A stretch of DNA of 25,383 nt, taken from assembly GCA_009782245.1 (NCBI GenBank), contig WRKK01000357.1, positions 1 through 25,383 on the forward strand, in the 5' to 3' direction. Made by a program: the position numbers and the translations under genes. Source of the DNA: Defluviitaleaceae bacterium. GTDB taxonomy: Bacteria; Bacillota; Clostridia; Lachnospirales; WQUN01. The notes under the pieces are model-generated. The model saw only the letters and a program-made list of their open reading frames with translations, was not told the origin of the DNA and made no database searches. Positions 16,305 to 24,220 of this stretch are shown in pieces. Every line of letters starts with the position of its first letter. The stretch's first letter is position 1.

Positions 16305-18257
16305 TTGAGTAAAAAAATTGTTGTTTTAGGAGCGGGATATGCAGGAGCATTAACCGCAAAAAAGCTGGAAAAAAAGCTGAAAGGTCAAGATGTTGACATC
16401 ACGATAATCGATAAAAACCCGTTCTTCACGATGTTAAGCGAACTGCACGAAGTTGCCGCCTGGCGCGTGGAAGAAGACAGCATACGCATCGACCTTAAAA
16501 AAATCTTTGCTGGTCGCAACGTGAATGTTGTGCTAGACAACATTGTTGAAACCGATTTTGAGCAAAATAAAATTACGGGCAAAGTAAACACTTACGAGTA
16601 CGATTATTTGGTTATGGCATCTGGCTGTAAATCCACATATTGGGGCGTTCCAGGTGCTGAAGAACATACTTTCCCGCTATGGTCTTACGATGAGGCGGTA
16701 AACCTTAGGCTACATATTTATAATATGTTCAGCAGCGCCGCTCGCGAACTTGACCCCAAAAAACGCAAAGCGTTACTTACTTTTTATGTTGTAGGTGCGG
16801 GTTTTACTGGCGTTGAGATGATTGCCGAACTCGCCGAGTTTGTTCCTATCATCTGCCAAAAATTCCATATCGATACAAACGATGTCAGCCTAAATTGCGT
16901 TGACGCATTAGATAAATTGTTGCCGTTTATGCCCGATAAAGCCATTAACAGGGTAGCGAACAGGCTAAAAAAACTGAACATAAACCTACAGCTAAACTCC
17001 AACATAACAAACGTTACCGCCGAAAGCATTACATTTGAATCGTCCGCCCTTAATATTCAGTACCAATCGGGCGGCGGTGCAAAGGTTGACACCACAAACA
17101 AAGATAACAACAAAGTTACAATCACCGACGAAACCTACACCGTTATTTGGACAGCGGGCATCGAAGGTTCCGATATTGCCCTGCATTCCGAGGCTCGTTT
17201 GGGACACGTACCACGCTCCCGCGGGCGTATTCAAACCGACAAATATCTCCGTTCTATCAACCACGCAAACGTATACGTTGCAGGCGACAACACGTTCTAC
17301 ATTCCCGAGGGCGAGGAATGGTCTGTTCCGCAGATGGTGGAACATTGCGAGCATTGCGCACCGCTTATCGCCGCAAACATAGTTGACCAAGTCAACGGCA
17401 AAGAGCCAACCCACGAATATAAGCCGCAATTCCACGGCTCGATGGTTAGCGTTGGCGGACGTTACGCAAGCGCCCACGTTGGAATGCCTGGCAAGTTTTT
17501 TGTGTTGCCGTCGCTTTTTGCGATGCTGTCAAAACACGCTGTGGCAATGCTTTTCTTCCTGCACCTTATCGGCTGGAACAAAATTTTTGCCCACGTAAAA
17601 ACGCAATTTTTCACAATACGCAACCGCCGCAGCATTTTGGGCGGACATTTTTCCAACCGTTCCGCTACGTTTATGACTGTTCCGCTCCGAATATGGATGG
17701 GCGGTTATTTGATTTATTACGCATACGTGCGGTTCGTCTACGATTGGCTAAATACGCCCGTTCTAGCCGATACAATACGTAGCGTTGCCAACGAATTTCG
17801 CCCCGTCTTTATGATACCGTACACACACATTCCCGCAGAAATCAACTTTATGGGCTCTATCCGTTTTTCAACCACAATGGGCGGCAGCGGCCACAGTATT
17901 TTCTGGCTACAAACCACGCCTGTCAGCTGGTTTATCGAAACTTTCGTTATCGCATCTACTAACATGGAAATTTTCTGGCAGACGTTTATTGTGCTGTTCT
18001 GTTTGCTTATCGGACTGGCACTAATGGGCGGCTTTTTGACAACTTTAGCGTCAATCGCCACAATGCTATACACCATCGGCTTACTACTTATCACAGGGCT
18101 ACCAATTTACTACGCTTGGCTGGTTGTCGCCCCGCTGGTATTCATATTCTCGGGTGCAAACCGCTCGCTTTCGCTTGACTACTACTTTATACCATGGTTC
18201 AACAAAAAGTGGAAGAGCCTTGGCTTTGTGAAAAAATTGTATATTTTTAATGATTAG
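16305..18257 (+). CDS. ndh2: Type II NADH dehydrogenase with C-terminal membrane domain (Ndh2 of extracellular electron transfer)
   Basis: The 650 aa protein oxidises NADH with FAD and reduces a membrane quinone without pumping protons. I choose TTG 16305 with AGGAGGG at 16287-16293; the earlier TTG at 16269 lies in the hairpin before that site. The FAD Rossmann motif VVLGAGYAGA is at residues 6-15, the NADH motif VVGAGFTGVE at about 162, and the FAD-contacting VYVAGDN at about 325. From about residue 395 a hydrophobic extension has several membrane helices (for example FVLPSLFAMLSKHAVAMLFF, FIVLFCLLIGLALMGGFL, WLVVAPLVFIFSGA), as in the Listeria electron-transfer Ndh2 and unlike the shorter respiratory Ndh-2. 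Genes for multi-FMN proteins on both sides support this specialised role. Confidence 0.92.
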   Translation: MSKKIVVLGAGYAGALTAKKLEKKLKGQDVDITIIDKNPFFTMLSELHEVAAWRVEEDSIRIDLKKIFAGRNVNVVLDNIVETDFEQNKITGKVNTYEYDYLVMASGCKSTYWGVPGAEEHTFPLWSYDEAVNLRLHIYNMFSSAARELDPKKRKALLTFYVVGAGFTGVEMIAELAEFVPIICQKFHIDTNDVSLNCVDALDKLLPFMPDKAINRVANRLKKLNINLQLNSNITNVTAESITFESSALNIQYQSGGGAKVDTTNKDNNKVTITDETYTVIWTAGIEGSDIALHSEARLGHVPRSRGRIQTDKYLRSINHANVYVAGDNTFYIPEGEEWSVPQMVEHCEHCAPLIAANIVDQVNGKEPTHEYKPQFHGSMVSVGGRYASAHVGMPGKFFVLPSLFAMLSKHAVAMLFFLHLIGWNKIFAHVKTQFFTIRNRRSILGGHFSNRSATFMTVPLRIWMGGYLIYYAYVRFVYDWLNTPVLADTIRSVANEFRPVFMIPYTHIPAEINFMGSIRFSTTMGGSGHSIFWLQTTPVSWFIETFVIASTNMEIFWQTFIVLFCLLIGLALMGGFLTTLASIATMLYTIGLLLITGLPIYYAWLVVAPLVFIFSGANRSLSLDYYFIPWFNKKWKSLGFVKKLYIFND

Positions 18258-18269
18258 AATGCTGAAAAC

Positions 18270-18345
18270 GCTGAAACCGTGGGCGTTGCGGATATTTATT
18301 TATTTATTTGTTTATTTATTCAGCGAAAAACTCCACGGTTTTAGC
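18270..18345 (+). promoter_or_regulatory. 13-bp stem with AT-rich loop upstream of the four-FMN-domain gene
   Basis: GCTGAAACCGTGG (18270-18282) pairs with CCACGGTTTTAGC (18333-18345), with one G-U pair. The 50-nt loop includes a TTTA-type microsatellite. The stem ends 5 nt before AAGGAGGA (18351-18358). This is the second gene in the operon with a stable hairpin placed directly before its ribosome binding site. No T-run follows, so it is not a classic terminator. Confidence 0.5.
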
Positions 18346-18365
18346 CTTTTAAGGAGGAACTTAAT

Positions 18366-19883
18366 TTGGCAAAAATAATTTCAATTATTGCTGGCTTGGT
18401 TGTTTTGGCAGTTGTTGCTGTTTTTGTTGTGTTGCCGCTGTTTGGCACATTGGACGAAAGCATTTGGACACCTGACCCACCCGCCGCAATACCGATTGCT
18501 GCAATAGATGGCGTTTTGCCGCTTACCGAGGGTACTTTTTCGGGAACTAGCCCCAACGGGCGTTACGGCGACATGAGCCTTGATGTTGTGGTTGACGTAA
18601 CTGGGCGTATCGTGGATATTATTATCACGGAAATTAACGAAACGCCTAGCTTTGCCGACCCCGCCCTTGCACACCTTATTCCCGCTATACTCGCCACACA
18701 ATCTACTGGCATTGACACTTTCACGGGTGCAACGGAAACTTCGTACGTACTTTTTGAGGCGGTTGAAGATGCACTTGTGAGCAACGCTGGCGTAACTTTG
18801 GCAGAACTCCGCGCGGGTCCAGTTGGCGGAGCCGCCCCCGCATTGCAGTTTACACCAGGTACATTTTTGGGCATCGGCCCAGACGGCTGGAACAACGATA
18901 TTCACGTGGAAGTAACTTTTACCAATACTGCTATCGTTTCCGTTGAGGTAGTTTTCTCGGAAGATACCGCTAGTTTTGCCGACCCCGCCTTTGCGGCGTT
19001 GATTCCTGCTGTATTGGCGGCACAATCCGCTAATGTTGACACTTTTGCGGGTGCAACTATTACGGCGGACGCTTTCTTGGCAGGTGTGCAACACGCAATC
19101 GACCAATCCACCGCTGGCGTTCCAGATGCACCGCCACCGCCGCCGCCAGCCCCCGAACCAGAGCCAGAGCCAGAAGAAGTTGAAGAACCAGTTGCGGTTG
19201 AATCCGATGAGGTTGTTGCTGTAACTGTTGAGGGCTACATTGGGCCTATGACCGTTGAAGTCTCGTTCTTGGGCGGCGTTATTGTAGCTGTCGATGTAGT
19301 GGAACATTCCGAAACGCCAATGTTTTTTGGCATGGTTGTGCCTGGTCTTACCGATGAAATCGTTGCGGGCAACACTTACAATGTAGACACCGTATCGGGT
19401 GCAACGTATACTGCCGATGCAATAATAGAGGCAGTAAGGCAGTCGATTCACGGCGCACCTGAAGAAGTCGCCAATGGCGAAGAGCCTGACGAAGTTGAAG
19501 ACGAAGAAGAACCCGCCATCGAAGAAGACGAGCCAGCCGACGAACCCGAACCCGAGCCAGAGCCAGCCGACGAACCCGCCGACGAGCCAGAACCCGCCGC
19601 TCCCGCAGGCCGCTTTACACCTGGCACGTACACAGCAACTACCGAGGGCTACATTGGTCCAATTACGGTATCCGTTGTGTTTAACGAGGACAACATAGTT
19701 AGCATTACAATAACAAGCCACGAAGAAACCGAAGCGTTCTTCAACTTTGTGGTGCCGTCATTTACCGATGCCATAATTGCGGCACAAGATACCGCTGGCA
19801 TAGATACAGTAAGCGGTGCAACGTATACGGCAGAGGCTATCCGAGATGCCGTAAACAATACCATTGCACAAGCATCTAATTAA
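18366..19883 (+). CDS. Membrane-anchored protein with four FMN-binding domains (PplA-like electron carrier)
   Basis: The 505 aa protein starts at TTG 18366 with AAGGAGGA 7 bp upstream. A hydrophobic N-terminal segment (about residues 4-27, IISIIAGLVVLAVVAVFVV) is a signal anchor with no lipobox. Four FMN-binding domains follow, with predicted flavinylated threonines at about T123, T231, T347 and T486. Three match Dxx(s/t)gAT fully; the second has Ala at the s/t position (DTFAGAT). Domains 2-3 and 3-4 are joined by Pro/Glu/Asp-rich linkers. Its likely job is to pass electrons from membrane quinol to the exterior, like the two-FMN lipoprotein PplA of Listeria, but with more cofactors and a helix rather than a lipid anchor. 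It lies 108 bp after ndh2 and 3 bp before the polyprenyl synthase gene. Confidence 0.9.
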   Translation: MAKIISIIAGLVVLAVVAVFVVLPLFGTLDESIWTPDPPAAIPIAAIDGVLPLTEGTFSGTSPNGRYGDMSLDVVVDVTGRIVDIIITEINETPSFADPALAHLIPAILATQSTGIDTFTGATETSYVLFEAVEDALVSNAGVTLAELRAGPVGGAAPALQFTPGTFLGIGPDGWNNDIHVEVTFTNTAIVSVEVVFSEDTASFADPAFAALIPAVLAAQSANVDTFAGATITADAFLAGVQHAIDQSTAGVPDAPPPPPPAPEPEPEPEEVEEPVAVESDEVVAVTVEGYIGPMTVEVSFLGGVIVAVDVVEHSETPMFFGMVVPGLTDEIVAGNTYNVDTVSGATYTADAIIEAVRQSIHGAPEEVANGEEPDEVEDEEEPAIEEDEPADEPEPEPEPADEPADEPEPAAPAGRFTPGTYTATTEGYIGPITVSVVFNEDNIVSITITSHEETEAFFNFVVPSFTDAIIAAQDTAGIDTVSGATYTAEAIRDAVNNTIAQASN

Positions 19884-19886
19884 AAA

Positions 19887-20876
19887 ATGACTAGAATAAT
19901 TTTAGACGAACGAACACCAAAAAGGTTGACAATCAGTGCGGCGCGCGAACATTCCGCCGCACTGATACAAAAATTATTTGCGAACACGCCCAAGCCGATT
20001 CGCCCGATAACGGAGCATTTGGCGGCAGCCCAAGGAAAGGGCGTTCGCACCGCCGTTTTGCTGGCGGCGGCATTAGATGAATCCGAGCAAGTGCCAAGAG
20101 AAACGATTTTAGCCGCAACGGCAATCGAACTGTTTCACATGGCAACTTTGGTGCATGACGACGTTATCGACGATGCGGCATCACGGCGCGGAATTGCGAG
20201 TATTCACGCAAAATTTAGCAAAAAAGAGGCTATAATTTGCGGCGACTATCTTTTTTGCGTGGCAACTTCCACGGTGTCAACCATTTACGAACCTTATAAG
20301 GACTTTGTTATGAAATTTGCCACGGCGATTGAGCGGGTGTGCCTTGGCGAATTGCGGCAATATGCCAATAATTACAATATGAACATGAATCTGCAAGAAT
20401 ATTTGCGGATAATTCACGGCAAAACGGCGGCGTTGTTCTTTATTTCGGCGTATGCGGGTGCACTAATCGGCGGCGCAGACGAGCGGCAAGCGAAGAAAAT
20501 TGGGCGAATCGGCACATTTTTGGGTATGATTTTCCAAATTTTGGACGATTGCAAAGATTATATGTTAGACGAATCGCAAGCACTAAAGCCCACAAAAACG
20601 GACATTGCACAAGGTGTAATTAACCTGCCAATGTTAATGGCACTCGCCAAAGAGCCAGCCTTGCGAATAGCCAATCCCACGGATTTGCTAACGGTTGACC
20701 GTTTGGTCAATGACGTGTATCGGCTAAACGGCGTAAACGATGCCATTGTAATAGTAGAAAAATATGCAAAAAAAATACATAACACAATAGCCACGCTAGG
20801 CAACGCCCCAAAACAAGCGGCTTTGCAGGCTTTGCTGGACAGCCAAATTAAAGTTGCGGAGAGTTTTAAGCTATGA
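19887..20876 (+). CDS. Polyprenyl diphosphate synthase (DmkB/HepT-like)
   Basis: The 329 aa protein is a trans-isoprenyl diphosphate synthase. The first Asp-rich motif is in LVHDDVIDDAASRRG (about residue 90), the second in FQILDDCKDYMLDE (about 215-228), and GKTAALF lies between them. Such enzymes build the side chain of menaquinone-type quinones. In the Listeria locus the paralogue DmkB supplies a demethylmenaquinone used specifically for extracellular electron transfer, and the position here suggests the same role. It begins 3 bp after the four-FMN gene without its own clear ribosome binding site, so it is probably translationally coupled. Its stop overlaps the next start (ATGA). Chain length cannot be read from the sequence by eye. 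Confidence 0.9.
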   Translation: MTRIILDERTPKRLTISAAREHSAALIQKLFANTPKPIRPITEHLAAAQGKGVRTAVLLAAALDESEQVPRETILAATAIELFHMATLVHDDVIDDAASRRGIASIHAKFSKKEAIICGDYLFCVATSTVSTIYEPYKDFVMKFATAIERVCLGELRQYANNYNMNMNLQEYLRIIHGKTAALFFISAYAGALIGGADERQAKKIGRIGTFLGMIFQILDDCKDYMLDESQALKPTKTDIAQGVINLPMLMALAKEPALRIANPTDLLTVDRLVNDVYRLNGVNDAIVIVEKYAKKIHNTIATLGNAPKQAALQALLDSQIKVAESFKL

Positions 20877-21385
20877 AAAATACGAAAGGCATGGAAAATA
20901 CGGAAAATATGGATAATTCAGAGGACAAAAAAAATAAGAAAAATGCGGATAACAAAATAGTTGCTGAGCAAAAAAAACGTGCAATTATCGCCAAAAAGGA
21001 TATAGTAATAATATCGGCGGTGCTGTTAGTGGGATTTGGGCTAATGGCTGCATGGTACGTGTACAATCGTCCGTCAGCGGCAACGAATATTTATGCAGAA
21101 ATTACTCATAACAACATTACAGAAACCGTTTACCTAGGCGAAAATAGGCAATTTTCGCTAGATGCCGCACCAACGGTTATATTTGAGATACGTAACGGCG
21201 AAATTGCGTTTGTGATGTCGGATTGCCCCGATCAGATTTGCATACATTCTGGCTTTTTGGGGCGACCAGGGCAAACGGCGGCTTGCTTGCCTAATGGTGT
21301 AATTATGTTTATTGTCGCTGGGCAGCATGGGCATGAGCATGACGATGATGACGGGTTTGGGGATTTGGATATATTTATACATTAG
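20873..21385 (+). CDS. eetA: NusG domain II-containing membrane protein (EetA-like)
   Basis: The 170 aa protein has a charged cytoplasmic N-terminus of about 40 residues (many Lys/Asn/Glu), one membrane helix (about 45-65, IVIISAVLLVGFGLMAAWYV), and an external NusG domain II. The signature CPDQICIHSGFLGRPGQTAA then CLP matches this family, with conserved cysteines. The C-terminus ends in an unusual His/Asp-rich tail (GQHGHEHDDDDGFGDLD). EetA and EetB are membrane proteins required for extracellular electron transfer in Listeria. The assignment rests on family and context. It overlaps the polyprenyl synthase by ATGA. Elsewhere the EetB gene normally comes next, but here the toxin-like array intervenes. 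Confidence 0.8.
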   Translation: MKNTKGMENTENMDNSEDKKNKKNADNKIVAEQKKRAIIAKKDIVIISAVLLVGFGLMAAWYVYNRPSAATNIYAEITHNNITETVYLGENRQFSLDAAPTVIFEIRNGEIAFVMSDCPDQICIHSGFLGRPGQTAACLPNGVIMFIVAGQHGHEHDDDDGFGDLDIFIH

Positions 21386-21396
21386 GGGTTGACAAA

Positions 21397-21738
21397 ATGA
21401 ATGAGGAGTTAAACATTTGGTTAAAAACTGGCGAAATCAGCAAAGCCATAAACCCCGAAAAGCAAGGGCGACATTATGTCAACCACGAAAATTATATCGA
21501 TGGCAGAAGTTACCTGTTTGACTGGGTTGACCCGCAGGAATTGGTTGACAAATATTGCGGTACGGGCGAAATACCGAAACACGAAAATGGAAATTGGTAT
21601 CACCAAGAATTTGTATCTGTGGGCGAAAATATCGGTGTTTGCATTGACCGAAAAACTGGCGAAAAAACCGTTACCGACAGAATAGCAATCCATTACAGCA
21701 AAACGGGTACGCACATTGTGCCTGTAAAAAGGAGATGA
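21397..21738 (+). CDS. Ntox50-like stand-alone toxin domain, array copy A1
   Basis: The 113 aa protein resembles the polymorphic toxin type 50 domain (a predicted RNase) often found at the C-terminus of phage head or secreted proteins. Family-like features are NPEKQGRHYVNHENYIDGRS, DPQELVDKYCGTG, WYHQEFVSVGENIG and the C-terminal IHYSKTGTHIVP. H26, H30, H99 and H106 are candidate catalytic or structural residues (inference). There is no signal peptide or trafficking domain. Its first 10 residues (NEELNIWLK) differ from copies A2-A5, as expected for the leading copy. It starts 11 bp after the eetA-like stop, so it is read in the same transcript, and is followed after 4 bp by B1. Confidence 0.65.
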   Translation: MNEELNIWLKTGEISKAINPEKQGRHYVNHENYIDGRSYLFDWVDPQELVDKYCGTGEIPKHENGNWYHQEFVSVGENIGVCIDRKTGEKTVTDRIAIHYSKTGTHIVPVKRR

Positions 21739-21742
21739 CAGT

Positions 21743-22012
21743 ATGGCGTTATACGAGTATGAATTTAAGCACGTGAAAATAACAACAACCACAGGCAAGG
21801 CTATAACTGGCTTTGTTGATGTTTATACATCAGAATTAGACCACCCAAGTGAATTGGAAAACATATTCATAATTCCTTACAATCTTCCTAACTGGAAAAA
21901 CGGGGATTTACTGGGCTTAAACGAAAACGAGATTTCCGCAATAGAAACTATTGAGCCAATAGAAATAATGGTATATCCCAAAACCTACCAACCGCAAGCC
22001 GTGGCGGTTTAG
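21743..22012 (+). CDS. Putative immunity protein, array copy B1
   Basis: This 89 aa protein is not assigned to a named family. It is predicted mostly beta: KHVKITTTTGK, then ITGFVDVYTSELD, IIPYNLPNW and NEISAIETIEPIEI, a layout like Sm/SH3 barrels (VxI-G-xxxGxV). It directly follows the toxin-like gene, as immunity genes usually do, and AAAAGGAGA at 21727-21735 is encoded by the A1 C-terminal codons. The last 24 residues (IETIEPIEIMVYPKTYQP and on) are nearly the same in B1-B5. The immunity role is inferred only from position and repeated pairing. Confidence 0.55.
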   Translation: MALYEYEFKHVKITTTTGKAITGFVDVYTSELDHPSELENIFIIPYNLPNWKNGDLLGLNENEISAIETIEPIEIMVYPKTYQPQAVAV

Positions 22013-22013
22013 C

Positions 22014-22358
22014 ATGAACCCGCATTTAACGCAACAACTGCAAACTGGTGAAATAATCAAAACAATAAACCCCGAAAAGCAGGGACGGCATTATGTCAAC
22101 CACGAAAACTATATCGATGGCAGAAGTTACCTGTTTGACTGGGTTGACCCGCAGGAATTGGTTGACAAATATTGTGGCACGGGAAACTTCGACATAACCA
22201 AAAAAGGCGAATGGGACAAAAAGGAATACGTATCGGTAGGTAAGAATATTGGAATACACATTGACAAAAATACTGGAGTTTCTACTATAACTGACAGAAT
22301 AACAATCCATTACAGCAAAACAGGCACTCACATTGTGCCAGCCAAAAGGAGGTCTTAA
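22014..22358 (+). CDS. Ntox50-like stand-alone toxin domain, array copy A2
   Basis: The 114 aa protein starts 1 bp after the B1 stop. Residues 1-57 (HLTQQLQTGEIIKTINPEKQ through DKYCGTG) are shared with A3-A5. The middle is specific: NFDITKKGEWDKKEYVSVGK and IHIDKNTGVSTIT. It is closest to A4 in this variable part. The C-terminus keeps IHYSKTGTHIVP. The 5' 170 bp belong to a block nearly identical between copies, so B1-A2 translation is probably coupled. Confidence 0.65.
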   Translation: MNPHLTQQLQTGEIIKTINPEKQGRHYVNHENYIDGRSYLFDWVDPQELVDKYCGTGNFDITKKGEWDKKEYVSVGKNIGIHIDKNTGVSTITDRITIHYSKTGTHIVPAKRRS

Positions 22359-22359
22359 T

Positions 22360-22629
22360 ATGGATTTGTATAAATCCGAATTTAAGCACGTAAAAATAAC
22401 AGACGTTGACGGCGATGTCTTCGTTGGATTTGTTGACGTTTATACTCACGAACTAGACGAGCCAAGCGGAATAGCTAATATAGCACTAATCCCCTACAAT
22501 TTGCCTAATTGGAAAAGCGGCACTCTGCTAAGTTTGTACGAGAACGAAATATCCCAAATAGAAACTATTGAGCCAATAGAAATAATAATATATCCCAAAA
22601 CCTACCAACCGCAAGCCATGGCGGTGTAG
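22360..22629 (+). CDS. Putative immunity protein, array copy B2
   Basis: This 89 aa protein starts at ATG 22360 with AAAAGGAGG (22344-22352) before it; the earlier in-frame ATG at 22333 lies inside A2 and lacks this site. The variable part is KHVKITDVDGDVFVGFVDVY, THELDEPSGIANIALIPYNL; the tail from IETIEPIEI is shared with the other copies. It differs from B1 mainly in the strand-loop regions before the tail. Function is inferred from its place after A2. Confidence 0.55.
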   Translation: MDLYKSEFKHVKITDVDGDVFVGFVDVYTHELDEPSGIANIALIPYNLPNWKSGTLLSLYENEISQIETIEPIEIIIYPKTYQPQAMAV

Positions 22630-22630
22630 C

Positions 22631-22972
22631 ATGAACCCGCATTTAACGCAACAACTGCAAACTGGCGAAATAACCAAAACAATAAACCCCGAAAAGCAGG
22701 GGCGGCATTATGTCAACCACGAAAACTATATTGATGGCAGAAGTTACCTGTTTGATTGGGTTGACCCGCAGGAATTGGTTGACAAATATTGTGGCACAGG
22801 CGACTTCAGAATTACAGAAAATGGCTTGTGGAATAAAAAAGAATATGTCTCTGTGGGCAAAAACATTGGCGTTTCCATTAATCCAAATACTGGAATTAAC
22901 CAAATTACTGATAGAATAGCAATCCACTACAGCAAAACAGGCACGCACATTGTACCTGTCACCCCACTATAA
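22631..22972 (+). CDS. Ntox50-like stand-alone toxin domain, array copy A3
   Basis: The 113 aa protein has the shared first 57 residues, then its own variable segments (DFRITENGLWNKKEYVSVGK; VSINPNTGINQIT) and the shared IHYSKTGTHIVP end. Unlike the other copies it ends in VTPL rather than a KRR-type tail. The ribosome binding site for B3 (AAAAGGAGG) lies just after its stop rather than in its last codons, which shows that the KRR tail of other copies is probably a by-product of that site. Confidence 0.65.
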   Translation: MNPHLTQQLQTGEITKTINPEKQGRHYVNHENYIDGRSYLFDWVDPQELVDKYCGTGDFRITENGLWNKKEYVSVGKNIGVSINPNTGINQITDRIAIHYSKTGTHIVPVTPL

Positions 22973-22985
22973 AAGGAGGCTTAAC

Positions 22986-23255
22986 ATGGAGCTATACAAA
23001 TATGAAGACAAATACGTAAAAATAAAAAGCATCAGCGGCAAAACTTATATAGGCTTTGTGGATATTTATACTCACAAACTGGACGACCCCGACGGACGTG
23101 AAAGCATAGACATTATACCCTACAATATCCCAAACTGGGAAAAACGTTGCTTGTTAGGACTTTACGAGGACGAAATAGTCCAAATAGAAACTATCGAGCC
23201 GATAGAAATAATAATATACCCCAAAACCTACCAACCGCAAGTCGTGGCGGTGTAA
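22986..23255 (+). CDS. Putative immunity protein, array copy B3
   Basis: The 89 aa protein starts at ATG 22986 with AAAAGGAGG upstream. Its variable part includes EDKYVKIKSISGKTYIGFVD and HKLDDPDGRESIDIIPYNIP, then NWEKRCLLGLYEDEI. The NWEKRCLLG stretch is also in B5 with very similar DNA, whereas neighbouring parts differ, which looks like segmental exchange between copies. The conserved tail IETIEPIEIIIYPKTYQPQ follows. Confidence 0.55.
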   Translation: MELYKYEDKYVKIKSISGKTYIGFVDIYTHKLDDPDGRESIDIIPYNIPNWEKRCLLGLYEDEIVQIETIEPIEIIIYPKTYQPQVVAV

Positions 23256-23256
23256 C

Positions 23257-23598
23257 ATGAACCCGCATTTAACGCAACAACTGCAAACTGGCGAAATATC
23301 CAAAACAATAAACCCCGAAAAGCAGGGGCGGCATTATGTCAACCACGAAAATTATATCGATGGCAGAAGTTACCTGTTTGACTGGGTTGACCCGCAGGAA
23401 TTGGTTGACAAATATTGTGGCACGGGAAATTTCAACATCACAAAAAAAGGCGAATGGGACAAAAAAGAATACGTATCGGTAGGCAAAATCATTGGCATAG
23501 ACATAGACAAAGACACAAAATTACCAACGCCAACCGACAGAATAGCAATCCATTACAGCAAAACAGGTGCTCACATTGTACCAGTCGAAAGGAGATAA
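23257..23598 (+). CDS. Ntox50-like stand-alone toxin domain, array copy A4
   Basis: The 113 aa protein has the shared first 57 residues and a variable part close to A2 (NFNITKKGEWDKKEYVSVGK, then IIGIDIDKDTKLPTPT). The end is IHYSKTGAHIVP, with Ala in place of Thr before the last conserved His. It starts 1 bp after the B3 stop, and B4 begins 1 bp after its own stop. Confidence 0.65.
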   Translation: MNPHLTQQLQTGEISKTINPEKQGRHYVNHENYIDGRSYLFDWVDPQELVDKYCGTGNFNITKKGEWDKKEYVSVGKIIGIDIDKDTKLPTPTDRIAIHYSKTGAHIVPVERR

Positions 23599-23599
23599 A

Positions 23600-23872
23600 A
23601 TGATTAACCTAAACAAATACAAGTTTAAGCACGTAAAAATAATAGATACGGACGGCGATATTTTCTTCGGCTTTGTAGATGTGTATATGTCCGCATTAAA
23701 CGACCCCGACGGCATAGAAAACATTGCAATAATACCGTACAACCTGCCAAACTGGGATAGTAATAATTTTTTGGGACTTAAATCACACGAAATATCCCAA
23801 ATAGAAACCATCGAACCAATAGAAATAATAATATACCCCAAAACCTACCAACCGCAAGCCGTGGCGGTGTAA
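23600..23872 (+). CDS. Putative immunity protein, array copy B4
   Basis: The 90 aa protein starts at ATG 23600 with GAAAGGAGA upstream. It begins MINLNKYKFKHVKIIDTDGD, one residue longer than the other copies at the N-terminus, and has NLPNWDSNNFLGLKSHEIS in place of the KSGTLL or EKRCLL types. Although A2 and A4 are alike, B2 and B4 are not especially alike, so toxin and partner types are not clearly matched. The tail from IETIEPIEI is conserved. Confidence 0.55.
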   Translation: MINLNKYKFKHVKIIDTDGDIFFGFVDVYMSALNDPDGIENIAIIPYNLPNWDSNNFLGLKSHEISQIETIEPIEIIIYPKTYQPQAVAV

Positions 23873-23873
23873 C

Positions 23874-24215
23874 ATGAACGCCCAACTAACGCAACAACTG
23901 CAAACTGGCGAAATAACCAAAACAATAAACCCCGAAAAGCAGGGGCGGCATTATGTCAACCATGAAAACTATATTGATGGCAGAAGTTACCTGTTTGACT
24001 GGGTTGACCCGCAGGAATTGGTTGACAAATATTGTGGCACAGGTAGCTTTTGGACTGACAGAAATGGAATTTGGGATAAAAAAGAATATATTTCAGTAGG
24101 CGAAAATATTGGCGTTCGCATTGATCCAAAAACGCAAGAGGAAACTGTTACCGACAGAATAGCAATCCATTACAGCAAAACAGGCACACATATTGTACCG
24201 ACCAAAAGGAGATGA
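23874..24215 (+). CDS. Ntox50-like stand-alone toxin domain, array copy A5
   Basis: The 113 aa protein begins MNAQLTQQLQTGEITKTINP, slightly different from the MNPHL start of A2-A4, then follows the shared sequence to residue 57. The variable segments are SFWTDRNGIWDKKEYISVGE and VRIDPKTQEETVT. The end is IHYSKTGTHIVPTKRR. It is the last toxin-like gene in the array. Confidence 0.65.
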   Translation: MNAQLTQQLQTGEITKTINPEKQGRHYVNHENYIDGRSYLFDWVDPQELVDKYCGTGSFWTDRNGIWDKKEYISVGENIGVRIDPKTQEETVTDRIAIHYSKTGTHIVPTKRR

Positions 24216-24220
24216 CAAAA

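Noticed and set aside
18381..19721. Long minus-strand frame (446 codons) opposite the four-FMN gene
   Set aside because: Composition is implausible (very rich in Cys, Trp, Asn and Arg), there is no ribosome binding site, and the + strand gene has clear domains.
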